From assembly GCA_023412855.1 (NCBI GenBank), contig JAEZRJ010000047.1:1-13015 (forward strand): a stretch of 13,015 nucleotides of DNA, in the 5' to 3' direction. Under the pieces are notes generated by a model, which was not told where the DNA came from, made no database searches, and worked only from the letters and a program-made list of their open reading frames with translations. This document shows, piece by piece, positions 1 through 9,700 of this stretch; the stretch's first letter is position 1, and every line of letters begins with the position of its first letter. The DNA is from Bacillota bacterium. GTDB lineage: Bacteria > Bacillota > Clostridia > Lachnospirales > Lachnospiraceae. A program made the translations under genes and the position numbers.

Positions 1-40
1 TGGAGGATTGTGAGGCAATCTTTTCTGATGTTAAAAAAAT

Positions 41-45
41 GGAGG
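41..45 (+). promoter_or_regulatory. Shine-Dalgarno of purL (decides the start)
   Basis: GGAGG lies 14 nt before the ATG at 60 and immediately inside an earlier in-frame ATG at 39. The ATG at 39 has no purine-rich site at a usable distance, so the GGAGG argues for initiation at 60. The spacing is longer than the usual 5-10 nt, so this is a moderate rather than decisive argument. Confidence 0.55.
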
Positions 46-59
46 AAAGTAAATTCATC

Positions 60-3000
60 ATGGGAAATGTGAAACGCATTTATGTAGAAAAGAAGGAACC
101 CTTTGCCGTAAAGGCGAAAGAGCTGAAAGAGGAAATTCGAAGTTACTTAGGCATATCGGGCGTAAAGGATGTGAGAATGTTCATACGTTATGACGTGGAG
201 AACCTATCAGAAGATACTTTTGAGGCTGCCTGCAGGATTGTTTTTTCAGAGCCGCCGGTGGATATCCTTTATAAGGAAAGTTTCGAGATACCTGCGAACG
301 GAAAGGTGTTCAGCGTTGAATATCTGCCCGGGCAGTTCGATCAGCGTGCGGATTCCGCGGTTCAGTGTGTGAAATTTTTACGGGAGGACGAGCAGCCTAT
401 TATTAAGACGGCAGTTACTTATCTCGTAACGGGAGACGTTTCCGAGGATGAATTTGAAAGAATAAAAGCGTATTGTATCAATCCGGTGGATTCGAGAGAG
501 ACGGACATGGTGAAGCCGGATACTCTTGTTACGCAGTTCGAGGAACCGGAGGATGTTTGCGTTCTGGATGGATTTAAGAATATGCAGGAGAGAGAGTTAG
601 AGGAATTATACGAGTCCCTGGGGCTTGCTATGACATTCAAAGACTTTAAACATATTCAGAATTATTTTGAAAACGACGAGCGCAGAAATCCTACCATGAC
701 GGAAATCAGAGTGCTCGATACCTATTGGTCCGATCACTGCCGCCATACCACCTTTTCAACGGAACTTAAGAACGTGGAATTCGGCGAGGGCTATTACCGG
801 ACTCCTATTGAAACGACCTATCAAAGTTACCTCGATACGAGGGAAGAGATTTTCAGAGGCAGAGAGGACAAGTTCATCTGTTTGATGGATCTGGCCCTCA
901 TGGCTATGCGTAAGCTGAAAAGAGACGGAAAGTTAAACGATATGGAGGAGTCCGATGAAATCAATGCGTGCTCCGTCATTGTTCCGGTGGAAATAGATTA
1001 CGGCGAGGGAATGGTAAATGAAGAATGGCTCGTGTTCTTTAAGAATGAGACTCATAACCATCCCACAGAAATAGAGCCCTTTGGTGGTGCGGCAACCTGC
1101 CTTGGCGGCGCGATTCGCGATCCACTTTCAGGACGCGGCTATGTATATCAGGCGATGCGTGTAACCGGTGCAGCAGACCCGACGGTACCGGTAGCGGAAA
1201 CCTTAAAAGGAAAACTGCCCCAGAAGAAACTGGTACGCGGCGCAGCCAGCGGCTATTCTTCTTACGGCAATCAAATAGGACTGGCAACCGGCTATGTAAA
1301 GGAGATTTATCATCCTGACTATGTGGCGAAGAGAATGGAAATCGGTGCGGTAATGGGAGCAGCTCCAAGACGCAACGTTATCCGTGAGAATTCGGATCCT
1401 GATGATATCATCATTCTCCTCGGAGGAAGAACAGGCAGAGACGGCTGCGGAGGCGCTACGGGTTCCTCAAAAGTGCATACGGAGAACTCTATCGAGACCT
1501 GCGGCGCAGAAGTTCAAAAGGGAAATGCTCCAACAGAACGCAAGATCCAGCGGCTTTTTAGAAGAGAAGAAGTGAGCAGGATCATAAAGAAATGCAATGA
1601 TTTCGGCGCGGGCGGTGTCTCTGTGGCAATCGGAGAACTGGCAGACGGGCTGATTGTAGACTTGGATAAGGTGCCGAAGAAGTATGCGGGACTGGACGGT
1701 ACGGAATTGGCCATTTCAGAATCCCAGGAAAGAATGGCTGTGGTGGTAGGACCTTCCGATGTAGATAGATTCTTGGACTTTGCGGTGGAAGAGAATCTGG
1801 AGGCGGTTCCCGTTGCCGTTGTGACAAAAGAGCCGAGGCTCGTTTTAAAATGGCGCGGTAAGGAAATTGTCAACATTAAGAGAGCGTTCCTCGATACCAA
1901 CGGCGCGCATCAGGAAACAAATGTAAAGGTGGACATTCCTGAAAAAGAAGAAAATTATTTCGATTATATAGCGATTCCTTCGGTAAGGGAGAACCTGGAA
2001 AAAGAGGACGTGAAAGCGGCATGGCTTGCGGGACTCAATGATTTGAACGTATGCTCCCAAAAGGGACTGGTGGAAATGTTCGACTCTTCCATCGGTGCGG
2101 CTTCCGTGCTCATGCCTTATGGCGGTAAATACCAGTTGACAGAGACGCAGGTAATGGCGGCGAAACTTCCGGTTTTAAAAGGAAAAACTGATGCGGTGAC
2201 TCTTATGAGTTACGGTTTCGATCCGTATCTTTCTTCATGGAGTCCTTACCACGGGGCGATTTATGCGGTGACGGAATCCATGGCGAAGATTGTGGCAGCA
2301 GGCGGTGACTTTAGAAATATCCGCTTCACATTCCAGGAATATTTCAGGCGTATGACTTCTGAACCGGAACGCTGGAGCCAGCCTTTTGCAGCTCTTTTAG
2401 GTGCATATGATGCACAGATCGGATACGGTCTGGCGTCCATCGGCGGCAAGGACAGTATGTCGGGAACTTTTCAGGATATCGATGTACCTCCTACTCTTGT
2501 ATCCTTTGCAGTGGATGTGGCGAAGGAACGCAATATCATAACGCCGGAGCTTAAGCGTGAAGGAAACAGTCTGGTTCAGTTCTGGATTGACAAGGATGAA
2601 TACGATATCCCGGTTTATGAAAATGTTATGAATTTGTATCAGCAGATTACGCTGCTTATCGATGAAGGAGTCATAGTGTCCGCTTATGCGCAGGATGCCA
2701 AGGGACTTGCTTCTTCCATCAGCAAGATGGCATTCGGCAATAAATTGGGCGTGAAAATGTCAGAAGAGCTGTCGGCAAAGGAATTGTTCGAGAACGGATT
2801 AGGCGATATCGTAGCGGAAGTGGAGACGGATAAGCTGGAGAAATTAAGCGAGCTTCCGAATTGCCGTGTAGTAGGTGAAGTGACGAAGGCGCCGGAGTTC
2901 GTCTATAAGGATATTCATATTTCTATCGAAGAGGCTTTGTCTGCATGGAACTCCAAGCTTGAAAAGGTATTTCCGACGAAGGCGGCGAAGGAAATGACGC

Positions 3001-3860
3001 CTGTAGAGTCTCCGCTTTATACGGCGGACAAGGTTTATATATGCAAGAACAAAGTGGCGAAGCCTACGGTATTCATTCCGGTATTTCCGGGGACGAACTG
3101 CGAATATGACAGTGCGAGAGCATTTGAGCGCGCCGGAGCGAAAGCAGTGACGAAGATATTCAGGAACTTGACGGCAGAGGACATCAGAGATTCCGTTGAG
3201 GTGTTTGAAAAGGCAATCAACGATGCACAGATCATCATGTTCCCGGGCGGATTTTCTGCAGGTGATGAGCCGGATGGAAGCGCGAAATTCTTCGCTACCG
3301 CATTCCAGAATGCGAAGATAAAAGAAGCGGTTATGAAGCTGTTAAACGAAAGGGATGGTCTTGCGCTCGGTGTCTGCAATGGATTTCAGGCGCTGATCAA
3401 GCTCGGTCTTGTTCCGTTTGGAGAAATCGCAGGACAGAAGGAGGATTCTCCGACCCTTACCTTCAATACGATTAACCGTCATATTTCCAAGATGGTATAT
3501 ATGAAAGTAGTATCCAATAAATCGCCTTGGCTTCAGGAAGCAGAGGTAGGCAAGATTTACGCGAATCCAGCCTCTCATGGAGAAGGACGTTTCGTTGCGC
3601 CGAAGGAATGGGTGGATAAATTATTCGCAAACGGTCAGGTAGCTACGCAGTATGCGGATATCGACGGCAATGTTTCCATGGATGAGGAATGGAATGTTAA
3701 CGGGTCCTATGCCTCCATCGAAGGAATTACGTCTCCGGATGGAAGATGCTTCGGCAAGATGGCACATGCGGAACGTCGGGACCGCTCGGTTGCAATTAAT
3801 ATTTATGGGGAGCAGGATATGAAGATATTTGAATCAGGCGTATATTATTTTACAAGATAA
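60..3860 (+). CDS. purL: Phosphoribosylformylglycinamidine synthase, single-chain PurL (FGAM synthase)
   Basis: This cytosolic enzyme of de novo purine synthesis converts FGAR, glutamine and ATP to FGAM. The roughly 1266-residue product is the long fused form, carrying the synthetase and its own glutaminase, rather than the split PurL/PurQ/PurS form. Visible landmarks are DTYWSDHCRH near residue 220, ETHNHPTEIEPFGGAATC from about 330 (ATP/FGAR site), and a second synthetase half from about 660. A class I glutamine amidotransferase domain runs from about 1005, with FPGTNCE, FPGGFSAGDE, nucleophile Cys1106 in GVCNGFQ, and His1236/Glu1238 in MAHAER as the probable rest of the triad. The start at 60 (MGNVKRIYVEKK) fits the family N-terminus as I know it. 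An upstream ATG at 39 is in frame, and the frame stays open to the window edge. The gene ends at TAA, followed 5 nt later by a terminator. Confidence 0.97.
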   Translation: MGNVKRIYVEKKEPFAVKAKELKEEIRSYLGISGVKDVRMFIRYDVENLSEDTFEAACRIVFSEPPVDILYKESFEIPANGKVFSVEYLPGQFDQRADSAVQCVKFLREDEQPIIKTAVTYLVTGDVSEDEFERIKAYCINPVDSRETDMVKPDTLVTQFEEPEDVCVLDGFKNMQERELEELYESLGLAMTFKDFKHIQNYFENDERRNPTMTEIRVLDTYWSDHCRHTTFSTELKNVEFGEGYYRTPIETTYQSYLDTREEIFRGREDKFICLMDLALMAMRKLKRDGKLNDMEESDEINACSVIVPVEIDYGEGMVNEEWLVFFKNETHNHPTEIEPFGGAATCLGGAIRDPLSGRGYVYQAMRVTGAADPTVPVAETLKGKLPQKKLVRGAASGYSSYGNQIGLATGYVKEIYHPDYVAKRMEIGAVMGAAPRRNVIRENSDPDDIIILLGGRTGRDGCGGATGSSKVHTENSIETCGAEVQKGNAPTERKIQRLFRREEVSRIIKKCNDFGAGGVSVAIGELADGLIVDLDKVPKKYAGLDGTELAISESQERMAVVVGPSDVDRFLDFAVEENLEAVPVAVVTKEPRLVLKWRGKEIVNIKRAFLDTNGAHQETNVKVDIPEKEENYFDYIAIPSVRENLEKEDVKAAWLAGLNDLNVCSQKGLVEMFDSSIGAASVLMPYGGKYQLTETQVMAAKLPVLKGKTDAVTLMSYGFDPYLSSWSPYHGAIYAVTESMAKIVAAGGDFRNIRFTFQEYFRRMTSEPERWSQPFAALLGAYDAQIGYGLASIGGKDSMSGTFQDIDVPPTLVSFAVDVAKERNIITPELKREGNSLVQFWIDKDEYDIPVYENVMNLYQQITLLIDEGVIVSAYAQDAKGLASSISKMAFGNKLGVKMSEELSAKELFENGLGDIVAEVETDKLEKLSELPNCRVVGEVTKAPEFVYKDIHISIEEALSAWNSKLEKVFPTKAAKEMTPVESPLYTADKVYICKNKVAKPTVFIPVFPGTNCEYDSARAFERAGAKAVTKIFRNLTAEDIRDSVEVFEKAINDAQIIMFPGGFSAGDEPDGSAKFFATAFQNAKIKEAVMKLLNERDGLALGVCNGFQALIKLGLVPFGEIAGQKEDSPTLTFNTINRHISKMVYMKVVSNKSPWLQEAEVGKIYANPASHGEGRFVAPKEWVDKLFANGQVATQYADIDGNVSMDEEWNVNGSYASIEGITSPDGRCFGKMAHAERRDRSVAINIYGEQDMKIFESGVYYFTR

Positions 3861-3865
3861 TGATG

Positions 3866-3904
3866 AAACCATGGAAAGACATGTCGTATTTCCATGGTTT
3901 TATT
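3866..3904 (+). terminator. Intrinsic terminator after purL
   Basis: A perfect 12-bp inverted repeat (AAACCATGGAAA at 3866-3877, TTTCCATGGTTT at 3889-3900) encloses an 11-nt loop and runs into TTTTATT. It begins 5 nt after the purL stop. The stem is AT-rich at both ends with a CCATGG core, so strength is moderate, but position and T-tract fit Rho-independent termination. It separates purL from the membrane protein gene. Confidence 0.8.
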
Positions 3905-3943
3905 AAAAATTAAATTATCTAAAATAAGAAGTGGAGCTTTAGG

Positions 3944-5398
3944 ATGAAAAAGGAGACAATCAATCAATATTTAATTAATCTAAGTGTATTATTAATTGCG
4001 TGGGGAGGGTTATTCCGAAGGAGTTTTAATTGTGACACATTGACACATATGGTATCAATAGAAAAAGATATCTTAATTCAGATTCAGGATGGAAGATATT
4101 TAACATCTTTAGTAGATTATATTCTATTAAAAATGGGGTTATCCACTACTACGCATACAGGAGTAACTACGATAGCAGCACTTTTTTTACTGGCTTTAGG
4201 GCTTTGTTTTGTACAAAGCGGCTTGTTTGCAGCCATTCAAAAAACGTCGACTTTAGAAAAAATTGGTTTTTATGCAATTACGGCACTGTTGTTTTCCAAT
4301 GTATTGTTTGGCGAAAATTTGATGTTCAGCGAATGTGCGCTGGTATTCGGAATAGGATATTTATTTGCTTCAATGGGTATTTATTATTTCATTAAAAAAA
4401 GGAGATTGCGGTCATTTCTCTTTTTCTTATTAGCTACGACCGGATATCAGGTTACAGTTGTATATGCGGCTATTGTCTTGTCTGCATATATACTTCTGGA
4501 TAATGACTTTAAGATAACGAAGAAGACTGTAATAGAAGAACTTCTGTGCGGGCTTTATACTTTTGGTTCAGGTGTTTTAAATATTTTGAGCTATACTTTA
4601 CTTGCTTATGTAGGTGTGAGCGGAGGAATGAGAAAGCAGATAGGCACAGGAATCTGGACGGATAAGCTGAAAACGATAGCGGAGACTTATGTAATTCTTT
4701 TGAAAAACAGCAAAGGCTTGCTGCCTGGTACATGGCTCCCGCTGTTGATAATGGTCTTTTGTATAGGTGTCGTCATTTTCATATTTATTCGGAAGAAGAA
4801 TAAAATGGCGGTTTTGTATTTTATACTTTTTGTTATAGGAATCAACCTGATGATTTTTGTCATTCCGATGTTTCAGCAGTATGTCTATCTGCCGCCCAGA
4901 ATCATTTGGCCGTTCTATACGGTGCAGAGCATGCTCCTGCTGGTTGCCTTTGCATGTACGGATGGAAGGCTAAAGACGTTCATATGTTATGTCGGATGCG
5001 TATATTTGCTCATACAGATAGTATTTTGTAATGTAATAATAGCGAACAGAACCTTGAGCAATAATCTTGATAAAGTATATGCGAATATGGTTTATGAAAA
5101 GATATTGGAGTATGAAGAGACAGGGAATATACGGGTGACAAAGCTGGCTGTTGTGAATGATGTAGATTGCCCCTTCAGTTATGATGAAGTGCATTACAAA
5201 ACAGATCAGATTAATGAAAGAGCTCTTGGAACGGTGACAAATACTCTGATGAATGTTGTGAGCGGAAGAAACTTCGAAAAGGTGAATATGGACGAAGAAA
5301 TTTATAATACTTATTTCTCCGGGAAGAATTGGAATTATTTCGATGCTTCGGAGCAGTTGATCATCGAAGGTGATACGGCATATTGGGTAATTTTTTAG
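3944..5398 (+). CDS. GtrII-type glucosyltransferase family membrane protein
   Basis: This is a 484-residue polytopic membrane protein with about nine or ten hydrophobic segments (for example residues 7-25, 74-98, 106-123, 130-150, 157-185, 200-225, 264-283, 288-310, 320-337, 345-366). A non-membrane C-terminal tail of about 115 residues follows. The fold order, the early acidic motif FNCDTL (28-33), GRYL (50-53), ENLMFSE (124-130) and the closing YFSGKNWNYFDASEQ / GDTAYW stretch resemble GtrII (Glucos_trans_II) proteins. Characterised members move glucose from undecaprenyl-phosphate-glucose to a surface polysaccharide outside the cell membrane. The acceptor here is unknown. The ATG is preceded by GGAG at 3933-3936 with 7-nt spacing. 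The gene is visibly more AT-rich than purL and carAB, particularly its first half, and stands alone between a terminator and the carA promoter, which suggests an accessory, possibly acquired gene. No gtrA/gtrB partner is in view. The family call is from motif memory. Confidence 0.72.
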   Translation: MKKETINQYLINLSVLLIAWGGLFRRSFNCDTLTHMVSIEKDILIQIQDGRYLTSLVDYILLKMGLSTTTHTGVTTIAALFLLALGLCFVQSGLFAAIQKTSTLEKIGFYAITALLFSNVLFGENLMFSECALVFGIGYLFASMGIYYFIKKRRLRSFLFFLLATTGYQVTVVYAAIVLSAYILLDNDFKITKKTVIEELLCGLYTFGSGVLNILSYTLLAYVGVSGGMRKQIGTGIWTDKLKTIAETYVILLKNSKGLLPGTWLPLLIMVFCIGVVIFIFIRKKNKMAVLYFILFVIGINLMIFVIPMFQQYVYLPPRIIWPFYTVQSMLLLVAFACTDGRLKTFICYVGCVYLLIQIVFCNVIIANRTLSNNLDKVYANMVYEKILEYEETGNIRVTKLAVVNDVDCPFSYDEVHYKTDQINERALGTVTNTLMNVVSGRNFEKVNMDEEIYNTYFSGKNWNYFDASEQLIIEGDTAYWVIF

Positions 5399-5420
5399 TT
5401 ATTTTTTTAGAATAATATAG

Positions 5421-5449
5421 TTGAAACATACAAGATGTTGTGCTAAAAT
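5421..5449 (+). promoter_or_regulatory. Sigma-A promoter of carAB with extended -10
   Basis: TTGAAA (5421-5426), a 17-bp spacer and TAAAAT (5444-5449), with TG one base before the -10 (TGCTAAAAT). Predicted transcription start is near 5456, giving a leader of only about 31 nt before the carA GTG. That leaves no room for a PyrR-type antiterminator/terminator leader. No terminator is visible after the upstream gene, so some read-through into carA is also possible. Confidence 0.75.
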
Positions 5450-5486
5450 AAGATAATTTGGATAAAATTTAGAGAGAGGACGACGG

Positions 5487-6707
5487 GTGAAAAAAATGAA
5501 CGTATTTCCAATGAAGTCATTTTTAATTTTGGAGGACGGCACAGTTTTTGAGGGAACTCATATCGGTGCCAAAAAAGAAATCATCAGTGAAATAGTTTTC
5601 AATACGTCCATGGCAGGCTATCCGGAAGTACTGACGGATCCTTCCTACGCGGGACAAGCCGTGTGCATGACCTATCCGCTTATCGGTAACTATGGGGTAT
5701 GCAGAGACGATATGGAATCTAAGAAACCGTGGCCCGATGGATTTATTGTACGGGAATTGTCAAGGATTTCCAGCAATTTCCGCTCGGATATGACGATTCA
5801 GGAATTTCTGGAGGAATATGGAGTGCCGGGAATCGCGGGAATCGATACGAGGGCCCTTACGAAGCTTTTACGCGAAAAGGGCACGATGAACGGAATGATC
5901 ACGACGAGGGAAGATTACGATTTGAATGAAATCATACCCAGATTAAAGGAGTACACTGCGGGAAAAGTGGTGGAAAAGGTAACCTGTGAACATAAATATG
6001 AAATAAGAGGTTCCGTCTCCCTGGAGGAAAATGGTGCAGTTTCCGGAAGCGCCAGATTCGATATGGAAGCATACGAAAAAGGAACCCATGAAAAGAAACC
6101 GAGTATGGTAAAAGCCTTAAACGGCGCCGGCAAAAAAGTTGCGCTGTTAGACCTCGGAGCGAAGGATAATATTGCCGATGCTCTTGCGAAGAGAGGCTGT
6201 GATGTTACCGTATATCCTGCACTTACAAAGTCGGAAGAAATTCTCGCGGCTGCGCCGGACGGCATCATGTTGAGCAACGGACCGGGCGATCCGAAGGAAT
6301 GCACCTCTATCATAGAAGAAATTAATAAGCTATATCAAACGAACATTCCCATTTTTGCAATTTGTTTAGGACATCAGCTCATGGCGCTTGCGACGGGAGC
6401 TGATACTTTTAAAATGAAATACGGCCATCGGGGCGGAAATCATCCGGTAAAAGACTTGCAGACCGGCAGAGTCTATATTTCCTCACAGAACCATGGTTAT
6501 GTGGTGGATATGGACAAACTCGACCCTAAGATTGCCACACCGGCATTTATTAATGTGAACGATGGAACGAACGAAGGCCTTTCCTATACCGGCAAGAATA
6601 TTTTCACCGTACAGTTTCATCCGGAAGCATGTCCGGGTCCTCAGGATTCCGGGTATTTGTTTGACAGGTTTATTGATATGATGAAAGCGAGGAAAGAAGA
6701 TGCCTAA
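5487..6707 (+). CDS. carA: Carbamoyl-phosphate synthase small (glutaminase) subunit
   Basis: The small subunit hydrolyses glutamine and channels ammonia to CarB, for carbamoyl phosphate used in pyrimidine and arginine synthesis. The N-terminal CarA domain is clear (FLILEDGTVFEG, FNTSMAGYPEVLTDPSYAGQ, GIAGIDTRALTKLLREKG). The C-terminal class I amidotransferase has SNGPGDP (263-269), nucleophile Cys293 in AICLGHQ, and His378/Glu380 in QFHPEA. At 406 residues it is longer than the usual 350-380; much of the excess is a linker of about 45 residues (171-215) before GKKVALLDLGAKDNI. The start is uncertain: GTG 5487 has AGAGAGGA 6 nt upstream, while ATG 5496 and ATG 5511 are also in frame, and the family N-terminus would fit 5511 well. 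The stop overlaps the carB start by 8 nt. Confidence 0.96.
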   Translation: MKKMNVFPMKSFLILEDGTVFEGTHIGAKKEIISEIVFNTSMAGYPEVLTDPSYAGQAVCMTYPLIGNYGVCRDDMESKKPWPDGFIVRELSRISSNFRSDMTIQEFLEEYGVPGIAGIDTRALTKLLREKGTMNGMITTREDYDLNEIIPRLKEYTAGKVVEKVTCEHKYEIRGSVSLEENGAVSGSARFDMEAYEKGTHEKKPSMVKALNGAGKKVALLDLGAKDNIADALAKRGCDVTVYPALTKSEEILAAAPDGIMLSNGPGDPKECTSIIEEINKLYQTNIPIFAICLGHQLMALATGADTFKMKYGHRGGNHPVKDLQTGRVYISSQNHGYVVDMDKLDPKIATPAFINVNDGTNEGLSYTGKNIFTVQFHPEACPGPQDSGYLFDRFIDMMKARKEDA

Positions 6708-9700
6708 GAATCCTAATGTGAAAAAAGTGTTGGTTATCGGTTCCGGCCCTATTGTTATCGGACAGGCAGCGGAATTCGACTATGCGGGAACGCAGGCCTG
6801 CCGCTCTTTAAAGGAAGAGGGCGTCGAGGTCGTACTGGTAAACTCCAACCCTGCAACCATTATGACGGACAGAGATATCGCGGATAAGATATATATTGAG
6901 CCTTTGACGGTGAAAGTTTTAGAGCAGATCATCGAAAAAGAAAAGCCGGACAGTGTTTTGCCCACTCTGGGAGGACAGGCAGGTCTAAATCTCGGTATGG
7001 AGCTGGATGAATCCGGATTTCTTGCGAGAAACAACGTAAGGCTTCTTGGTACTACAGCTAAGACGATCAAAAAAGCAGAGGATCGTTTGGAATTCAAGGA
7101 GACGATGGAAAAAATCGGAGAGCCCTGTGCGGCATCTCTTGTAGTGGAAAATGTAAAAGATGGTGTGGAATTCGCAAAGAAAATAGGCTATCCTGTCGTT
7201 CTTCGTCCGGCATATACGCTTGGCGGCTCGGGCGGAGGAATTGCTGACAATCAGATGGAGCTGGAAGAAATTCTGGCTAACGGTCTGCGACTTTCCCGCG
7301 TGGGTCAGGTCCTGGTAGAGCGTTGTATTTCCGGTTGGAAAGAAATTGAATACGAAGTGATGCGGGATAGTGTGGGCAACTGTATTACCGTTTGTAATAT
7401 GGAGAATATCGACCCGGTGGGCGTACATACCGGAGACAGTATCGTTGTGGCTCCTTCACAGACCTTGATGGATAAAGAATATCAGATGCTTCGCAGCTCG
7501 TCTCTCAACATTATCAATGAGCTGGAGATTACCGGGGGCTGTAACGTGCAGTTCGCTCTTCACCCTACCAGCTTTGAATATTGTGTAATCGAAGTAAATC
7601 CCCGCGTAAGCCGTTCTTCTGCGCTTGCGTCGAAGGCTACCGGCTATCCGATCGCGAAGGTAGCGGCGAAGATTGCGCTCGGCTATACGCTGGATGAAAT
7701 AAAGAATGCGATCACGGGAAAAACCTATGCCAGCTTCGAGCCGACACTGGATTACTGCGTAGTGAAGATACCGCGTCTTCCTTTTGACAAATTCATTACG
7801 GCGAAGAGGACGCTGACCACACAGATGAAGGCTACGGGCGAGGTCATGAGTATCTGCACGAATTTCGAAGGCGCTCTGATGAAGGCGATCCGTTCGCTGG
7901 AGCAGCAAGTGGATTGTCTTATGAGCTATGATTTTACAGCACTTTCTAAGGATGAGCTTCTGGACAGGCTGAAAATTGTGGATGACCAGAGAATTTACGT
8001 AATAGCGGAAGCGGTCAGAAAGGGAATTGATTACGATACGATTCACGAGATAACCATGGTAGACCATTGGTTTATCGATAAAATTGCAATTTTAGTCGAG
8101 ATGGAAGAGGCGCTGAAGAAGGGTCCCCTTACTGTGGACTTGTTGAAAGAAGCGAAGCGCATCGAGTATCCCGATAATGTTATCAGCAGGCTGACGGGCA
8201 TACCAGAGGCTGATGTTAAGAAAATGCGCTATGACAACGGAATTACCGCAGCCTTTAAGATGGTAGATACTTGTGCGGCAGAATTTGCGGCAAGCACTCC
8301 TTATTATTATTCCTGCTTCGGAAGCGAAAGCGAGGTAGTAAAAACCAACCCGCTTAAGAAAGTGCTGGTTCTGGGCTCGGGTCCTATTCGTATCGGGCAG
8401 GGTATCGAGTTCGACTATTGCTCCGTACATGCTACATGGGCGTTTTCTAAGGCTGGATATGAGACGATTATCATCAATAACAACCCGGAGACGGTAAGCA
8501 CCGACTTCGACATTGCGGATAAGCTTTATTTCGAGCCGTTGACTCCCGAGGATGTGGAGAACGTTGTAAATATAGAGAAACCAGATGGAGCGGTGGTTCA
8601 GTTCGGCGGACAGACAGCGATTAAGCTGACAGAAAGCCTTATGAAGATGGGGGTTCCCATACTGGGAACGAGCGCGGAGAATGTAGATGCGGCAGAGGAC
8701 AGGGAGTTGTTCGATGCGATTTTGGAAAAGTGCGATATTCCCAGGCCCTCGGGCGGAACGGTGTATACCGCTGAGGAAGCCAAGAAGGTAGCGAATAAAT
8801 TGGGTTATCCGGTATTGGTGCGCCCCTCCTACGTTCTGGGCGGACAAGGGATGCAGATTGCCATTTCCGATGAGGAAGTGGAGGAGTTCATGGAAATCAT
8901 CAACCGAATCGCGCAGGATCATCCTATTCTGGTGGATAAATATTTGCAGGGCAAGGAGATTGAAGTGGATGCGGTCTGCGATGGTACCGATATACTGATT
9001 CCGGGTATTATGGAGCATATCGAGAGGGCCGGCGTCCATTCCGGCGACAGCATTTCCGTATATCCGGCCCAGAGCATCAGTAAGAATGTAAAGGAAATGA
9101 TTGCGGAGTATACGAGAAGACTCGCTAAGGCGCTGCATGTCATCGGATTAATAAACATTCAGTTCATTGTGGTGGGCGAAGAGGTATATGTTATCGAAGT
9201 AAATCCCCGTTCCTCACGAACGGTTCCTTATATCAGCAAGGTAACGGGTATTCCCATAGTGGATCTTGCGACGGACGTTATCATCGGTAAGACGATCCGC
9301 GAGCTTGGCTATGAGCCGGGACTTCAAAAGGAAGCGGATTATGTGGCGATCAAGATGCCGGTATTTTCCTTCGAGAAAATACGGGGTGCGGAAATCAGCT
9401 TAGGGCCGGAGATGAAATCTACGGGAGAATGTCTGGGTATTTCCAAAACCTTTAATGAAGCACTTTATAAGGCATTCCTTGGTGCCGGTATCAACTTACC
9501 GAAATACAAGCAGATGATCATCACGGTCAAGGATGCGGATAAAGGAGAAGCGATTGAAATAGGAAAGCGCTTTGAAAAGCTTGGTTATACCATTTATGCG
9601 ACGAGAAGCACGGCGAATGCACTTAAGGAAGCAGGGATAAATGCCCGCAAGGTAAATAAGATACAGCAGGAATCGCCTACGGTCATGGACCTTATTCTAG

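Noticed and set aside
6700..6707. Frameshift or fused gene at the carA-carB junction
   Set aside because: Both frames are complete; the 8-nt overlap is ordinary translational coupling.
7456..8067. 203-codon open frame on the minus strand inside carB
   Set aside because: Antisense shadow of carB with no family motif and no independent support.
8092..9138. 348-codon open frame on the minus strand inside carB
   Set aside because: It is wholly antisense to a well-conserved gene and has no recognisable domain. Long antisense frames are expected opposite such coding sequence.
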